Below, in pieces: positions 16,788-26,797 of a stretch of DNA of 64,000 bases (positions are counted from its first letter, which is position 1; each line of letters starts with the position of its first letter). The notes beneath the pieces are model-generated. The model was not told the origin of the DNA. It searched no databases and worked only from the letters and a program-made list of their open reading frames with translations. A program made the position numbers and the translations under genes. Source of the stretch: Paenibacillus dokdonensis (GTDB lineage Bacteria > Bacillota > Bacilli > Paenibacillales > Paenibacillaceae); the NCBI RefSeq assembly GCF_004916975.1, contig NZ_STGQ01000001.1:396993-460992 (forward strand). Direction: 5' to 3'.

Positions 16788-17699
16788 ATGGAAGTGATAG
16801 CGAGCACCGCAGCGGGGAAAGTAAACAACCGGTCTTCCGACCGCGTCATGGAGGTTTTGCTCTATATCTTTGCTGTATTTTTACTGCTCATTCTTATTTA
16901 TCCGCTGTATTTCATCATCATCGCGTCCTTCAGTGACCCTTCGGCCGTTGGCAATGGACAGGTATGGCTGTTACCTAAAGGCTTTACATTCGACGGTTAT
17001 AAGGAACTGCTCAAGCATGAAAATATATGGATCGGATACAGAAATACGATTCTGTACACGGTTGCAGGCACAGCGATCGGCTTGGTCGTCAACATATCGG
17101 CAGCCTACGCGCTGTCAAGAAAAGACCTGGTTGGGCGCAAGTTCATTTCCCTGTTTTTTATCTTTACGATGTTCTTCAGCGGCGGATTGATTCCGACGTT
17201 CCTGACCATCCGCGATTTCCATATGTACAATACGTTTTTGGTTATGGTGCTTCCGTTTTCGGTTGTGGTTTATGACATCATTGTGGCGAGAACCTTCTTC
17301 CAGTCGAGTATCCCGGGTGATCTGTGGGAAGCGGCGCAGATCGACGGATGCGGTAACCTCCGGTATTATGCCCTCGTTGTTCTGCCGCTCTCCAAGGCGA
17401 TCATCGCGGTACTTGGTTTATGGATCGCTGTCGGGTACTGGAATTCCTATTTTAACGCCTTGATCTATTTGAAAAATCCGAATCTGTATCCTCTGCAGTT
17501 AATTCTGCGGAATATCCTCATCACCAACCAGATGCAGTCCAGCCTAGGGAGCGGCGAAGCGGCCAATATTGCATTACGGCTTGCCAACATGATGCGTTAT
17601 TCCGTCATTATCGTGTCCACGATACCGATTATGTGTGTCTATCCATTTGTGCAGAAGTATTTTAACCAGGGGGTGATGATCGGAGCGGTCAAGGAATAA
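16788..17699 (+). CDS. ABC sugar transporter permease (LplC/YtcP-type)
   Basis: A 303-residue second permease, with six hydrophobic segments beginning near residue 22 (VLLYIFAVFLLLILIYPLYF). The SDPSAVGNGQVWLLPKGFTF loop and the EAA motif LWEAAQIDGCGNLRYYAL are typical of the LplC/YtcP partner of LplB. Starts at ATG 16788 with GGGGGAGG upstream, 16 bp after the first permease, and precedes the binding lipoprotein by 42 bp. The two permeases should form the heterodimeric channel. Confidence 0.87.
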   Translation: MEVIASTAAGKVNNRSSDRVMEVLLYIFAVFLLLILIYPLYFIIIASFSDPSAVGNGQVWLLPKGFTFDGYKELLKHENIWIGYRNTILYTVAGTAIGLVVNISAAYALSRKDLVGRKFISLFFIFTMFFSGGLIPTFLTIRDFHMYNTFLVMVLPFSVVVYDIIVARTFFQSSIPGDLWEAAQIDGCGNLRYYALVVLPLSKAIIAVLGLWIAVGYWNSYFNALIYLKNPNLYPLQLILRNILITNQMQSSLGSGEAANIALRLANMMRYSVIIVSTIPIMCVYPFVQKYFNQGVMIGAVKE

Positions 17700-17741
17700 A
17701 TAACCGGTTATAATTTAATGAATATTAGGGGGATTTCTGGA

Positions 17742-19349
17742 ATGGGTAAAAAAAGGATAGCCAGATTTTTGATTACGCTTGGCGTTATTTCGACACTTCT
17801 GGTTGGAATGACCGCATGCAGCGGAAGTAAAGACGCAAGTAAATCATCCGCCGATTCGGATTCATCTTTTAACAAAACGGGCCTTCCTATCGTAAAAGAA
17901 CCGATTACATTGAATGTATTAACCGTCCGCTGGGGCAACATGGGCGATACCTTTACAAAAAATACATGGCTTCAAAATCTGGAAAAGGATACGAATGTGA
18001 AGATCAACTGGCAGGTCATGTCTTCCAATGACTGGGCTGAGCAGAAATCCATCATGCTCGCGAGCGGTACGATGCCCGATGTTGTGCTTGGTGATATTGC
18101 GTTCTCCGACTCGGATATCGTAAATAACCTCAGTTCTTTCCGTCCATTGGATGATTATATTGATGAGTACATGCCGAACCTTAAGGCTGCCATATCGGAA
18201 TCACCGGAGCTGAAGAAGCTGAGCACATTCCCTGATGGAAAAATGTATTCGCTGCCGGCAAGACTGCCGTCCCGGCCGGTGACGCAGAATCAGCCGGTAA
18301 TCAATAAAGCCTGGCTTGATAAATTGGGGCTGAAGGTTCCTGAAACGATCGATGATCTCTACAACGTTTTCAAAGCTTTCAAGGACAATGATCCGAACGG
18401 TAACGGGAAAAAGGATGAAATCCCCTTCAGCGGTTCACAAGATATCAGCGTAGATCTGCTGGCTCCTTTCGGAATTACGGATCTGAACGCAACCAGCATG
18501 ATGGTCAAGGACGGAAAACCGGTTTATTTTCCTACCTCTAACGAGTATAAAGAAGCGATCAAATGGGTTCATAAATTGTATTCGGAGGGTTTGATTGATC
18601 AAGAGCTGTTCACCCAAGATAACACCATGCTGACTGCAAAACAGCAAAATCCGGATGTCGCGCTGGTTGGATTCACGAATCAGTGGACGCCTGATGCTGT
18701 ATTCGGCAAATGGAAAGATCAATACGTGACGATCCCGACCATTGCCGGGCCGGATGGAAAGCGTTATCAAGTGGGTGACCCGAATGGACTCAGCTATAGA
18801 CGTAACGAGCTGCTTATTACGACTTCCTGCAAGAATCCAGAGGTAGTAGCCAGATGGGCAGATCAATTCTATACCAATGAAGCCAGCATTCAGAACTTCT
18901 GGGGCGCGATGGATACGGTAATTAAAAAGAATGACGACGGTACCTTCACACTTATGAATCCGCCAGCAGGTACCAGTGCGGACGCCTGGTATTGGGATAG
19001 CTCCCTCCGTGACTTTGGTCCGAAGTATGTAAATCCAAGCTTTGAAAAGAATATCGTTCTGGATCCTGCCAACGGAGACGGATTGAAGCTTGAAATTGAT
19101 AAACTGGGCAAAGAATATGTGACAACACCATTCCCGAATGTCATGTATACATCGGAAGAATTCCAGGAGCTGCCGACGCTTACAACAGATATCGACACCT
19201 ATGTAAGAACAAACCGTGCCCAGTGGGTCACGAAAGGCGGCATTGACGAGCAATGGGATGCTTATGTTAAGAAGCTGAATGAAATGGGACTTGAAAAGCT
19301 GGTGAAAATCCGTACGGATGCTTACGATCGCTATAATAGCGTCAAATAG
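17742..19349 (+). CDS. ABC transporter solute-binding lipoprotein (LplA-type)
   Basis: About 535 residues. Signal peptide with lipobox (STLLVGMTAC, Cys lipidated), a Ser/Lys/Asp linker, then a large type-2 carbohydrate-binding fold: LNVLTVRWGNMGDTFTKN, ASGTMPDVVLGD, DLYNVFKAFKDNDPNGNGK, with a calcium-like DxNxNG loop, and a C-terminal WDAYVKKLNEMGLEKLVKI. This size and loop are typical of LplA/YtcQ-type binding proteins for oligosaccharides in Paenibacillus. ATG 17742 follows TAGGGGG at nine bases; ATG 17718 in the same frame has no ribosome site. Last gene of the operon, followed by a strong terminator. Confidence 0.88.
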   Translation: MGKKRIARFLITLGVISTLLVGMTACSGSKDASKSSADSDSSFNKTGLPIVKEPITLNVLTVRWGNMGDTFTKNTWLQNLEKDTNVKINWQVMSSNDWAEQKSIMLASGTMPDVVLGDIAFSDSDIVNNLSSFRPLDDYIDEYMPNLKAAISESPELKKLSTFPDGKMYSLPARLPSRPVTQNQPVINKAWLDKLGLKVPETIDDLYNVFKAFKDNDPNGNGKKDEIPFSGSQDISVDLLAPFGITDLNATSMMVKDGKPVYFPTSNEYKEAIKWVHKLYSEGLIDQELFTQDNTMLTAKQQNPDVALVGFTNQWTPDAVFGKWKDQYVTIPTIAGPDGKRYQVGDPNGLSYRRNELLITTSCKNPEVVARWADQFYTNEASIQNFWGAMDTVIKKNDDGTFTLMNPPAGTSADAWYWDSSLRDFGPKYVNPSFEKNIVLDPANGDGLKLEIDKLGKEYVTTPFPNVMYTSEEFQELPTLTTDIDTYVRTNRAQWVTKGGIDEQWDAYVKKLNEMGLEKLVKIRTDAYDRYNSVK

Positions 19350-19414
19350 GGGGATGGAGTTTCCGGTTTTATGGAGAGGTAAGGGGATTACAATCAGATC
19401 ATAATTTAGAGTTA

Positions 19415-19461
19415 CCGCATCAGCCAAAAACGGGTAATCGTTTTTGGCTGATGCGGTTTTT
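19415..19461. terminator. strong terminator, convergent genes
   Basis: A perfect 18-bp stem (19415-19432 with 19439-19456) and six-base loop followed by TTTTTAC. Lies between the binding-protein gene and the convergent cysK, and probably serves the former. Confidence 0.85.
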
Positions 19462-19468
19462 ACTTGTT

Positions 19469-20389
19469 TTAAAAAATTCCCATGCTTAAATAACGTTCAC
19501 CCGTATCCGGTGCGATGCATAGCACCCGCTTACCGGGACCAAGACGCCGGGCCACCTGCAGAGCAGTCCATACGGCAGCGCCGGCGGAGGGACCTACCAG
19601 AATGCCTTCTCTCGCAAGTCTCCGCGTTGTTTCAATGGCATTTTCATCGGTTACCTGAAAAATCTCATCATACACATCGGTATTCAGAATGGCAGGGATA
19701 AAGCCCGGGCTTGTACCCACCAGCTTATGGGGTCCCGGCTGGCCGCCAGACAACACTGGCGAGCCTTTGGGCTCCGCGACATAGATGCCGATGCCGGGAA
19801 TCCGCTCCTTCAAGACTTCACCGGTACCGGTGATGGTACCGCCAGTTCCTGCCGTGGCAACGAAGGCATCCAGCCGCCCTTCCATCTGCTCGATAATTTC
19901 CAGTGCCGTGGTGCGGCGGTGAATGTCTGGATTGGCCTTATTTTCAAACTGCTGCGGAATGAAGCTGTTAGGAATCTCCCTGCTCAGCTCTTCAGCCTTG
20001 CGGATGGCTCCCGGCATGCGCTCGGCGGCAGGAGTCAGCACAACCTCTGCGCCATAAGCCTTGAGAATATTGATCCGTTCCTTCGTCATATTATCAGGCA
20101 TAATCATGATGGCGCGGTAACCCTTAGCCGCAGCATTCATGGCCAGACCGATCCCGGTATTGCCGCTGGTAGGCTCAATGATCGTGGAGCCGGGCGCGAG
20201 CAGTCCGTCTTTCTCTGCCTGTTCTATCAGATTGAAGGCAGCGCGGTCCTTCACGCTTCCGCTTGGGTTATAGTATTCGAGCTTTACGTATACCTCGGCA
20301 TCTTCTGCACCAACCAGGCGGTGAAGCCGGACGACAGGGGTATGGCCAATTAGCTCAGTTATATTTTGTACTACTTTGGGTTGTGTCAT
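19469..20389 (-). CDS. cysK: cysteine synthase (O-acetylserine sulfhydrylase)
   Basis: A 306-residue PLP enzyme of fold type II that condenses O-acetylserine with sulfide to give cysteine. Residues visible: Schiff-base Lys47 in NPSGSVKDRAA, the substrate-binding TSGNTG loop near residue 75, the phosphate-binding GTGGTITGTG loop near 180, and GPSAGAA near the end. Length is normal for CysK. ATG 20389 has AAAGGAG upstream. CysK2 or cystathionine beta-synthase-like paralogues are possible, but the motifs fit CysK well. The gene stands alone with its own promoter; I see no T-box or S-box leader, so CymR-type repression would be the natural expectation but is not shown. Confidence 0.92.
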   Translation of the reverse strand: MTQPKVVQNITELIGHTPVVRLHRLVGAEDAEVYVKLEYYNPSGSVKDRAAFNLIEQAEKDGLLAPGSTIIEPTSGNTGIGLAMNAAAKGYRAIMIMPDNMTKERINILKAYGAEVVLTPAAERMPGAIRKAEELSREIPNSFIPQQFENKANPDIHRRTTALEIIEQMEGRLDAFVATAGTGGTITGTGEVLKERIPGIGIYVAEPKGSPVLSGGQPGPHKLVGTSPGFIPAILNTDVYDEIFQVTDENAIETTRRLAREGILVGPSAGAAVWTALQVARRLGPGKRVLCIAPDTGERYLSMGIF

Positions 20390-20447
20390 GGTTAATAGCG
20401 CTCCTTTATGATGTTATATCACACTAAACCGATAGACTTCTCCGTTT

Positions 20448-20476
20448 ATTATAGTTCTTCCAAGTCGAATGCACAA
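20448..20476 (-). promoter_or_regulatory. cysK promoter
   Basis: On the complement: TTGTGC (20476-20471), 17-bp spacer, TATAAT (20453-20448), about 60 bp before the cysK start. Perfect -10 box. Confidence 0.6.
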
Positions 20477-20536
20477 TTAAAGAAGAGTTTCTCAGACTTA
20501 TTCATTTTGATGCTAACAGCCTATAAAACCATGTCT

Positions 20537-21265
20537 TTATATCGCGGAATGATCGCGAGATTTACCCGTTCGGGATATTTTTTCCGGAATAACAAAAAAC
20601 AGGAGCAGCATGATCGTAAATATCAATAGGGCAATGCCTTCTTCTGCTAACAAATAAACGGGGTAGGGGCCAAGCCAGTCCAGTATGGATGCCGTTGAAG
20701 GCTTATGCATCAGGAACATATAGTTTGCGCCTACATAGTAATCTGTAATACCCACTAAAAGAGCTGCGACATTCAAGAAAATCATGGTCAATCCGATGGA
20801 CTTCCATGTCGGCCTGTAATTTTCGATCCAGGTCATATAGAGGGATGCTAGAATGATCAAAATATGGGCGGCGAAAAACTGATAGAAACGGATATGCGGA
20901 AAGGGATAACCGAGATTAGGCGTAATCAGTGCCTGCAAAGCTCCGCCAATACCGGCGAAGAACAGAATTTCATACAGCAGGCGGCTCTTTGACAGAAGCA
21001 TAATGATGGATAGCAGCAGCGTCAGACTGCAGAGCTCTAGAGGTAATGTGTATTTGGGGCTCCACGTACCTTCAGTGATATTCCAGATATCGAGAACGGC
21101 TTCGGAGCCTGCGAGAATAGCGGCCAGCGTATAGCGGAGAATCTTTTTGTTCCGGGGGCTGCGTTGGAGTCGGTGCCTGAATGCATAGAGCAGAAGCGAA
21201 GTAACAACGAGCAGCAGGAGTGCGAGCAGATGGGGAGAAGAGAACAGGACAAACGGATTGCTCAT
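20537..21265 (-). CDS. TIGR02206 family membrane protein (YwaF-like)
   Basis: About 242 residues with six or seven hydrophobic helices. Blocks include MSNPFVLFSSPHLLALLLL at the start, TEGTWSPKYTLPLELCSL, GIGGALQALITPNLGYPFPH and VGANYMFLMHKPSTASILDW, which are hallmarks of TIGR02206/YwaF. The paired acidic and aromatic residues lining the segments suggest a channel or enzyme in the membrane, but no function is known. An AGGAGG box lies seven bases before ATG 21265; the ATG at 21271 is too close to it. Convergent with nothing and 147 bp from the cysK start. Confidence 0.78.
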   Translation of the reverse strand: MSNPFVLFSSPHLLALLLLVVTSLLLYAFRHRLQRSPRNKKILRYTLAAILAGSEAVLDIWNITEGTWSPKYTLPLELCSLTLLLSIIMLLSKSRLLYEILFFAGIGGALQALITPNLGYPFPHIRFYQFFAAHILIILASLYMTWIENYRPTWKSIGLTMIFLNVAALLVGITDYYVGANYMFLMHKPSTASILDWLGPYPVYLLAEEGIALLIFTIMLLLFFVIPEKISRTGKSRDHSAI

Positions 21266-21386
21266 GGTCATGCCTCCTGAAAGATATTTATATTACCATG
21301 ATATCCATATCATGGATGAACGCAAGGCGAAGTATTTGAACGGCCGGTTCTGCAAACTGATTTCATTGTTGATTCCAAATTTTTGC

Positions 21387-21415
21387 TTGCATTTTTGAAA
21401 AGCCAGGAATAAAAT
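21387..21415 (+). promoter_or_regulatory. araA promoter
   Basis: TTGCAT (21387-21392), 17-bp spacer, TAAAAT (21110-equivalent box at 21410-21415). Transcription would start near 21422, immediately before the first AraR-like operator. Confidence 0.55.
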
Positions 21416-21425
21416 GTAGCCATAC

Positions 21426-21440
21426 AACTTGTACGTACCA
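21426..21440 (+). promoter_or_regulatory. AraR-type operator 1 (araA)
   Basis: AACTTGTACGTACCA contains the TTGTACGTAC core of Bacillus AraR operators; the right half deviates (CCA for CAA). It overlaps the predicted transcription start, as expected for repression. Confidence 0.65.
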
Positions 21441-21467
21441 TTAATTAATATTATAAAATAAATAGAA

Positions 21468-21482
21468 TATGTATGTACAAGG
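21468..21482 (+). promoter_or_regulatory. AraR-type operator 2 (araA)
   Basis: TATGTATGTACAAGG matches the right half of the AraR palindrome (GTACAA) and is centred about 42 bp, four helical turns, from operator 1. Such pairing allows cooperative AraR binding in Bacillus. Confidence 0.55.
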
Positions 21483-21522
21483 TGATGATGACATACACAT
21501 AACTTTGGGAGGCGCTAACAAG

Positions 21523-23013
21523 ATGAATTTGAAACCGCACTCATTTTGGTTTGTAACAGGCAGTCAGCATCTATATGGACCAGAGACGCTGGACCAGGTA
21601 GCCGAGCATTCCCGGATTATCGCAGAGCAGCTCGATCAGGATCCTTTGTTCAACTATCCGGTCGTATTCAAGCCGATTGTGACCACGCCGGATGAAATAT
21701 ACAATTTGATCGTTCAGGCGAACAGCGATGAGACCTGTGCAGGAATTATGACGTGGATGCATACCTTCTCTCCTGCAAAAATGTGGATCGCAGGGCTGTC
21801 GCAGCTGCAGAAGCCGCTGCTTCATTTTCATACGCAATTTAACCGGGATATACCGTGGGAGACCATGGACATGGATTTTATGAATCTGAACCAGTCTGCA
21901 CACGGTGACAGAGAATATGGCCATATCGGCGCACGCTTGGGGATCGCCCGTAAAATAGTCGTTGGACACTGGGAGGATCGTGAAGTGCGGGAAGGCATTG
22001 CCGGTTGGATGCGTACGGCAGCAGCATATGCCGAGAGCCGCCGCCTGAAAGTGGCACGTTTTGGCGATAACATGCGTGAAGTAGCGGTAACGGATGGTGA
22101 CAAAGTCGAAGCACAAATCAAGCTCGGATGGTCGGTAAACGGTTATGGCGTAGGGGATCTTGTGCAGGTATTAAATGAAGTCAGCGATCATGAAGTGAGG
22201 GCGCTTCTGAATGAATACGCGGAGCAGTACAGCATCACGAAGGCAGGGCTCAACGACGGACCCGTGCGGAACGCAATAGCGTATCAGGCCCGTATTGAAA
22301 TTGCGATGAGACGTTTCCTGGAGGAGGGCGGCTTCGGTGCTTTTACGACCACCTTCGAGGATCTCCATGGATTGAAGCAGCTTCCGGGACTTGCAGTACA
22401 GCGTTTGATGGAAGCCGGTTATGGCTTTGGCGGAGAGGGAGACTGGAAGATAGCGGCGCTGACCCGTGTACTGAAGGTGCTGGCGGACAATAAGAGCACG
22501 TCGTTCATGGAAGACTACACCTACCACTTTGAACCGGGGAATCATATGATTCTTGGCGCACATATGCTGGAGGTATGTCCGACAATAGCGGCTACACGTC
22601 CATCTGTCGAGGTTCATCCGCTTAGCATCGGTGACAAGGAAGATCCGGCCCGTATTGTATTTGATGGTCAGGATGGCCCGGCTGTGAACGCATCCCTCGT
22701 CGATTTGGGACACCGTTTCCGCCTGCTTGTGAATGTGGTCGACGGCGTGAAGATCGAAAAGCCGATGCCTAAGCTGCCGGTAGCGCGTGTGCTATGGAAA
22801 CCCCAGCCCTCCTTGCGTGAATCAGCAGAGGCATGGATTATGGCAGGTGGAGCACATCATACGGTTCTGTCTTATGCGATTACTGCCGAGAATCTGGCTG
22901 ACTTTGCCGAAATGGCCGGAATCGAAGCCGTCATTATCGATAAGAATACATCGGTTCAACGCTTCAAAAACGAGCTTCTGTGGAGCGATGCGGCTTACCG
23001 CTTACGATCGTAA
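21523..23013 (+). CDS. araA: L-arabinose isomerase
   Basis: A 496-residue enzyme that converts L-arabinose to L-ribulose, first step of the pathway. The length equals that of the Bacillus enzyme. Conserved blocks include FWFVTGSQHLYGPETL at the start, WMHTFSPAKMWI, the metal-ligand Glu residues in TTFEDLHGLKQLPG and GGEGDWK, and His in EPGNHMILGAHMLEVCP and AGGAHHTVLSY. ATG 21523 follows GGGAGGCG; an upstream in-frame ATG at 21469 overlaps the second operator and is rejected. Regulated by AraR (two operators upstream). araR follows after 120 bp. Confidence 0.96.
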   Translation: MNLKPHSFWFVTGSQHLYGPETLDQVAEHSRIIAEQLDQDPLFNYPVVFKPIVTTPDEIYNLIVQANSDETCAGIMTWMHTFSPAKMWIAGLSQLQKPLLHFHTQFNRDIPWETMDMDFMNLNQSAHGDREYGHIGARLGIARKIVVGHWEDREVREGIAGWMRTAAAYAESRRLKVARFGDNMREVAVTDGDKVEAQIKLGWSVNGYGVGDLVQVLNEVSDHEVRALLNEYAEQYSITKAGLNDGPVRNAIAYQARIEIAMRRFLEEGGFGAFTTTFEDLHGLKQLPGLAVQRLMEAGYGFGGEGDWKIAALTRVLKVLADNKSTSFMEDYTYHFEPGNHMILGAHMLEVCPTIAATRPSVEVHPLSIGDKEDPARIVFDGQDGPAVNASLVDLGHRFRLLVNVVDGVKIEKPMPKLPVARVLWKPQPSLRESAEAWIMAGGAHHTVLSYAITAENLADFAEMAGIEAVIIDKNTSVQRFKNELLWSDAAYRLRS

Positions 23014-23133
23014 CTGCTTGTCTGTATTCGCCCAGCCTATGATACAATAACCATAATAAGAAAAGCCTTCCGATATCGGCTGTTTGCAAGATCCGGCAAG
23101 GTTTTAATCTAGAGCGTTTCGCTGAGGTGAATG

Positions 23134-24228
23134 ATGAATAACAGACGAATTCCTAAATATATTCAATTAAAAAATGAACTGCTGTCCTGGCTTGAATCGG
23201 GAAAGCTCCAGCGCGGACAACAGGTGCCTTCGGAGAACGAAATCGCAGAGCAGTTCGGCATGAGCCGCCAGACGGTCCGCCAGACCTTTGGAGAGCTGGA
23301 GAAGGAGGGCTGGCTTGAGCGGATTCAGGGGAAGGGAACCTTTGCCCGGAGTCCTGAACGCCGCGAAGGCGAGCAGGTGAAGACGATTGGCATTATTACA
23401 ACCTATATATCGGATTACATTTTTCCGCATATCGTGCGGGGAGCAGAAGCAGAGCTGCGCAGCCAAGGCTACAGACTCCTCCTGTCCAGTACGGATAACA
23501 ATAAGGAGAAAGAGATGGAGAGCCTTCAGCTGATGACGAGTCAGCCGCTTAGCGGACTGATCATTGAGCCGACAAAGAGTGCTGAAGGCAATCCGAATCT
23601 GGCATACTTTCTGGAGCTTCAAGAAAAAGGCATTCCTTATCTGATGATCAACGAAAAGTACCGGGAACTGGAATGCGCTTGTCTTAAGGTGGATGATGAA
23701 GCCGGGGGCTATAAAGCAGCGCAGTATTTGCTCGAGCAAGGCCATACGCAGATCGCAGGTTTTTTCAAACGTGATGATCTTCAGGGCGTAAATCGGCTGA
23801 AGGGTTTCCTGGCAGCACATAAAGCGGCTGGAATCAGTGCTTCTCCCAAACGAGTCGTTACATACACGACTGAGCAGAAGTCGGATTTCCCTTATCAGCA
23901 GGCTCTTCAGATGCTCGCTGAAGGAGAGAAGCGTCCAACGGCGTTCGTATGTTATAACGACGAGCTTGCCGTGATGCTGATGGAAGCTGTTGCTGCAAGC
24001 GGACTTCAAGTTCCTGAGGATGTATCAGTCATCGGTTTTGATGACTCCAGTCTGGCATCCGCTTCGGGTACCAAGCTGACAACGCTGACGCATCCCAAAA
24101 CGGTGATGGGACAGACCGCCGCAAGCAGGCTTATAGCCATGATTGAGCAGGGAGAGCAGGCAGAAGACATGGTTTATGAGCCTGAGCTGATCGAACGGGA
24201 TTCAGTGGCGAAGATAAATAAAGGGTAA
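23134..24228 (+). CDS. araR: arabinose operon repressor AraR (GntR/LacI chimera)
   Basis: About 364 residues. The N-terminal GntR-type winged HTH is at about 8-75 ([39 protein letters not shown]) and is followed by a LacI-type sugar-binding domain ([44 protein letters not shown]). This exact chimera defines AraR, which releases DNA when L-arabinose binds. The start is ATG 23131 or 23134; GAGGTGA favours the second. Unlike B. subtilis, where araR lies elsewhere with araE, it is embedded between araA and araD here, so it is probably autoregulated through read-through from araA. Confidence 0.95.
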   Translation: MNNRRIPKYIQLKNELLSWLESGKLQRGQQVPSENEIAEQFGMSRQTVRQTFGELEKEGWLERIQGKGTFARSPERREGEQVKTIGIITTYISDYIFPHIVRGAEAELRSQGYRLLLSSTDNNKEKEMESLQLMTSQPLSGLIIEPTKSAEGNPNLAYFLELQEKGIPYLMINEKYRELECACLKVDDEAGGYKAAQYLLEQGHTQIAGFFKRDDLQGVNRLKGFLAAHKAAGISASPKRVVTYTTEQKSDFPYQQALQMLAEGEKRPTAFVCYNDELAVMLMEAVAASGLQVPEDVSVIGFDDSSLASASGTKLTTLTHPKTVMGQTAASRLIAMIEQGEQAEDMVYEPELIERDSVAKINKG

Positions 24229-24268
24229 GTGAACAGAGTCTGCCGGATGCGGACTCTTATACGATAAC

Positions 24269-24280
24269 TTGTACGTACAA
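24269..24280 (+). promoter_or_regulatory. AraR operator (araD promoter)
   Basis: TTGTACGTACAA, a perfect 12-bp palindrome and the best AraR core in the window, lies 26 bp before araD between araR and araD. It suggests araD-araB-egsA have a second AraR-controlled start or a roadblock site. Confidence 0.7.
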
Positions 24281-24305
24281 TCGAAGAGGGAAGGAAGTGG
24301 CTGTG

Positions 24306-25001
24306 ATGCTGGAAGCATTAAAACAGCAGGTGCTGGAGGCCAATTTGGCTCTGCCTAAACACGGACTCGTTACCTTTACATGGGGAAATGTAAGTGGCAT
24401 TGACCGGGAAAGCGGATTGTTCGTCATTAAGCCAAGCGGTGTACCTTACGAGGATTTACAAGCGCTGGACATGGTGGTTGTTGATCTGGAAGGCAGCGTT
24501 GTTGAAGGGGATCTGCGTCCATCCTCCGATACGCCTACGCATATGGTTTTATACCGGTCATTTCCGGATATCGGGGGGATTGTACACACCCATTCGCCAT
24601 GGGGAACAAGCTGGGCACAAGCGGGGCGCGCGCTACCGGCTTCGGGGACCACGCATGCGGATTATTTTTATGGGGAAATCCCGGTGACGCGTCCAATGAC
24701 CAAAGTAGAAATTGAGGGCGCTTACGAGCTGGAGACCGGCAATGTCATTGTGGAGCGGTTCCAGGAGCTGGGGCTTGATCCGGGCCAGGTTCCGGGCGTA
24801 CTTGTGCATGCCCACGCGCCTTTTGTCTGGGGAAACGATGCACATAATGCGGTCCATAATGCTGTAGTATTGGAGGAGGTTGCCAAAATAACCGCACGGA
24901 TGCTGCAGCTGAATCCGGACTGTCAGCCGATGGACCAAACGCTGCTGGACCGTCACTTCCTGCGGAAGCATGGAGTGAATGCGTATTATGGACAGAAATG
25001 A
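24306..25001 (+). CDS. araD: L-ribulose-5-phosphate 4-epimerase
   Basis: A 231-residue class II aldolase-fold enzyme that epimerises L-ribulose 5-phosphate to D-xylulose 5-phosphate, the exit of the arabinose pathway into the pentose phosphate pathway. It follows the E. coli enzyme closely ([17 protein letters not shown] start, same length). Zn ligands and active-site residues are in [18 protein letters not shown] and [12 protein letters not shown]; phosphate binding in [13 protein letters not shown] 24306 is preferred over GTG 24297/24303 because it aligns with the E. coli start. The AraR palindrome sits just upstream. Confidence 0.95.
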   Translation: MLEALKQQVLEANLALPKHGLVTFTWGNVSGIDRESGLFVIKPSGVPYEDLQALDMVVVDLEGSVVEGDLRPSSDTPTHMVLYRSFPDIGGIVHTHSPWGTSWAQAGRALPASGTTHADYFYGEIPVTRPMTKVEIEGAYELETGNVIVERFQELGLDPGQVPGVLVHAHAPFVWGNDAHNAVHNAVVLEEVAKITARMLQLNPDCQPMDQTLLDRHFLRKHGVNAYYGQK

Positions 25002-25056
25002 TAATCGATAATCATAGTCAGCAATCATAACTCGTTTGCGATCTGGAGGGATTCAT

Positions 25057-26727
25057 ATGGGCAAAAAGTATACCATCGGAGTGGATTACGGAACGCAGTC
25101 CGGACGTGCCGTCTTGGTTGAGCTGTCAAACGGTCAGGAAGTGGCCGACCACGTTACCGCTTACCCGCATCATGTGATGGATGAACGTCTGCCGGGATCG
25201 GGGAAGAAGCTTGCACATGACTGGGCACTTCAGCATCCGGATGACTATTTGGAGGTGCTGAGAAGCTCGGTGCCTGCCGTCGTCAGGGAATCGGGAATCG
25301 ATCCGGAAGACATTATCGGGATCGGCATTGATTTTACAGCCTGCACCATGCTGCCTGTGGATGCGAAGGGGGAGCCGCTATGCCTGAAACCGGAGCTTCA
25401 GGATCATCCCCACAGCTGGGTGAAGCTGTGGAAACATCATGCGGCACAGCCGGAAGCGGATAAAATTAACCGGATTGCCGCGCAGCGCGGCGAAGCCTTC
25501 CTTCCCAGATACGGAGGCAAAATCTCATCGGAGTGGATGATCGCCAAGGTGTGGCAGATTCTGGATGAGGCACCGGAGATTTATGAGCAGACGGATCTGT
25601 TCCTGGAGGCGACGGATTGGGTTATTTCGCAAATGACGGGCAGAATCGTCCGCAACAGCTGCACCGCTGGTTATAAAGCGATCTGGCATAAGCAGGAAGG
25701 GTATCCCCACAATGAATATTTCAAGGCGCTTGATCCGCGGCTGGAGCACCTGACAGAGACCAAGCTTCGCGGGGATGTCATTCCTCTCGGAACAAATGCC
25801 GGTGGGTTGACGGAGCCGATGGCGGCGATGATGGGGCTGAAACCTGGCATAGCTGTAGCGGTAGGCAACGTCGATGCCCATGCCGCAGTTCCTGCCGTAG
25901 GAGTCGTTACACCCGGAAAGCTGGTGATGGCGATGGGAACATCGATCTGTCATATGCTGCTCGGTACGGAAGAGAAGCAGGTTGAAGGTATGTGCGGAGT
26001 CGTAGAAGATGGCATTATACCTGGATTATTCGGCTATGAGGCGGGGCAATCAGCGGTAGGAGATATTTTTGAATGGTATGTTGAGGAAGCGCTTCCGGCC
26101 TATGTGAAGGAAGCGGCAGAAAGCGAGGGGCTGGGAGTTCATGCGTGGCTGGAGAAGGAAGCAGCACTTTATAAACCGGGACAGACCGGTCTTCTGGCGC
26201 TCGATTGGTGGAACGGCAACCGTTCCGTACTCGTTGACACGGATTTGACAGGCTTGATGCTGGGCATGACGCTGCTGACGAAACCCCAGGAGATTTACCG
26301 GACATTGCTGGAGGCAACGGCTTTTGGCACGCGCAAAATTGTGGATGCCTTCCATTCGAGCGGCGTTCATGTCGATGCCCTGTACGCATGCGGAGGATTG
26401 CCGCAGAAAAATAAACTCCTAATGCAAATTTATGCCGATGTGACCAACCGTGAGATTTTCGTTGCGGATTCCAAACAGACGCCTGCGCTGGGGGCGGCGA
26501 TCTTTGCAGCTGTGGCGGCCGGTGAGGCTGCGGGTGGCAATGACACGGTCATTGCAGCAGCTGAGAACATGGCAAGGGTGAAGGATGAGACATTTAAGCC
26601 GATTCCGGAAAATGTTGAGGTTTATGATCGTCTTTATCGGGAGTACAACCTTCTCCATGATTATTTTGGCCGCGGTGAAAATGACGTAATGAAACGGCTG
26701 AAGAGCATTAAAAAGTCCGTTGAATAA
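25057..26727 (+). CDS. araB: L-ribulokinase
   Basis: A 556-residue FGGY-family kinase phosphorylating L-ribulose. The N-terminal ATP-domain motif is [15 protein letters not shown], with substrate residues in [12 protein letters not shown] and the second domain carrying [13 protein letters not shown] and the [14 protein letters not shown] loop; a C-terminal GG-LPQKN motif ([14 protein letters not shown]) closes the ATP site. Length matches Bacillus AraB. ATG 25057 follows GGAGGG. It lies 55 bp after araD and 70 bp before egsA, so araD-araB-egsA probably form one transcript. Confidence 0.95.
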   Translation: MGKKYTIGVDYGTQSGRAVLVELSNGQEVADHVTAYPHHVMDERLPGSGKKLAHDWALQHPDDYLEVLRSSVPAVVRESGIDPEDIIGIGIDFTACTMLPVDAKGEPLCLKPELQDHPHSWVKLWKHHAAQPEADKINRIAAQRGEAFLPRYGGKISSEWMIAKVWQILDEAPEIYEQTDLFLEATDWVISQMTGRIVRNSCTAGYKAIWHKQEGYPHNEYFKALDPRLEHLTETKLRGDVIPLGTNAGGLTEPMAAMMGLKPGIAVAVGNVDAHAAVPAVGVVTPGKLVMAMGTSICHMLLGTEEKQVEGMCGVVEDGIIPGLFGYEAGQSAVGDIFEWYVEEALPAYVKEAAESEGLGVHAWLEKEAALYKPGQTGLLALDWWNGNRSVLVDTDLTGLMLGMTLLTKPQEIYRTLLEATAFGTRKIVDAFHSSGVHVDALYACGGLPQKNKLLMQIYADVTNREIFVADSKQTPALGAAIFAAVAAGEAAGGNDTVIAAAENMARVKDETFKPIPENVEVYDRLYREYNLLHDYFGRGENDVMKRLKSIKKSVE

Positions 26728-26797
26728 AGATGAAACACCGATTATTTCGCAGGAATGGGGCCTCATTGCTGGTGAACAGTTCGTGGGAGGGATAAGC

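Noticed and set aside
18435..19427. 330-codon antisense open frame inside the binding-lipoprotein gene
   Set aside because: Shadow of a biased coding strand; no start signal, no motif.
20390..20536. T-box or S-box leader before cysK
   Set aside because: The space is short, a normal promoter lies 60 bp from the start, and no T-box or SAM-riboswitch core is visible.
23014..23133. Separate araR promoter
   Set aside because: TTGTCT and TACAAT occur but are 19 bp apart and the match is weak; read-through from araA is equally likely.
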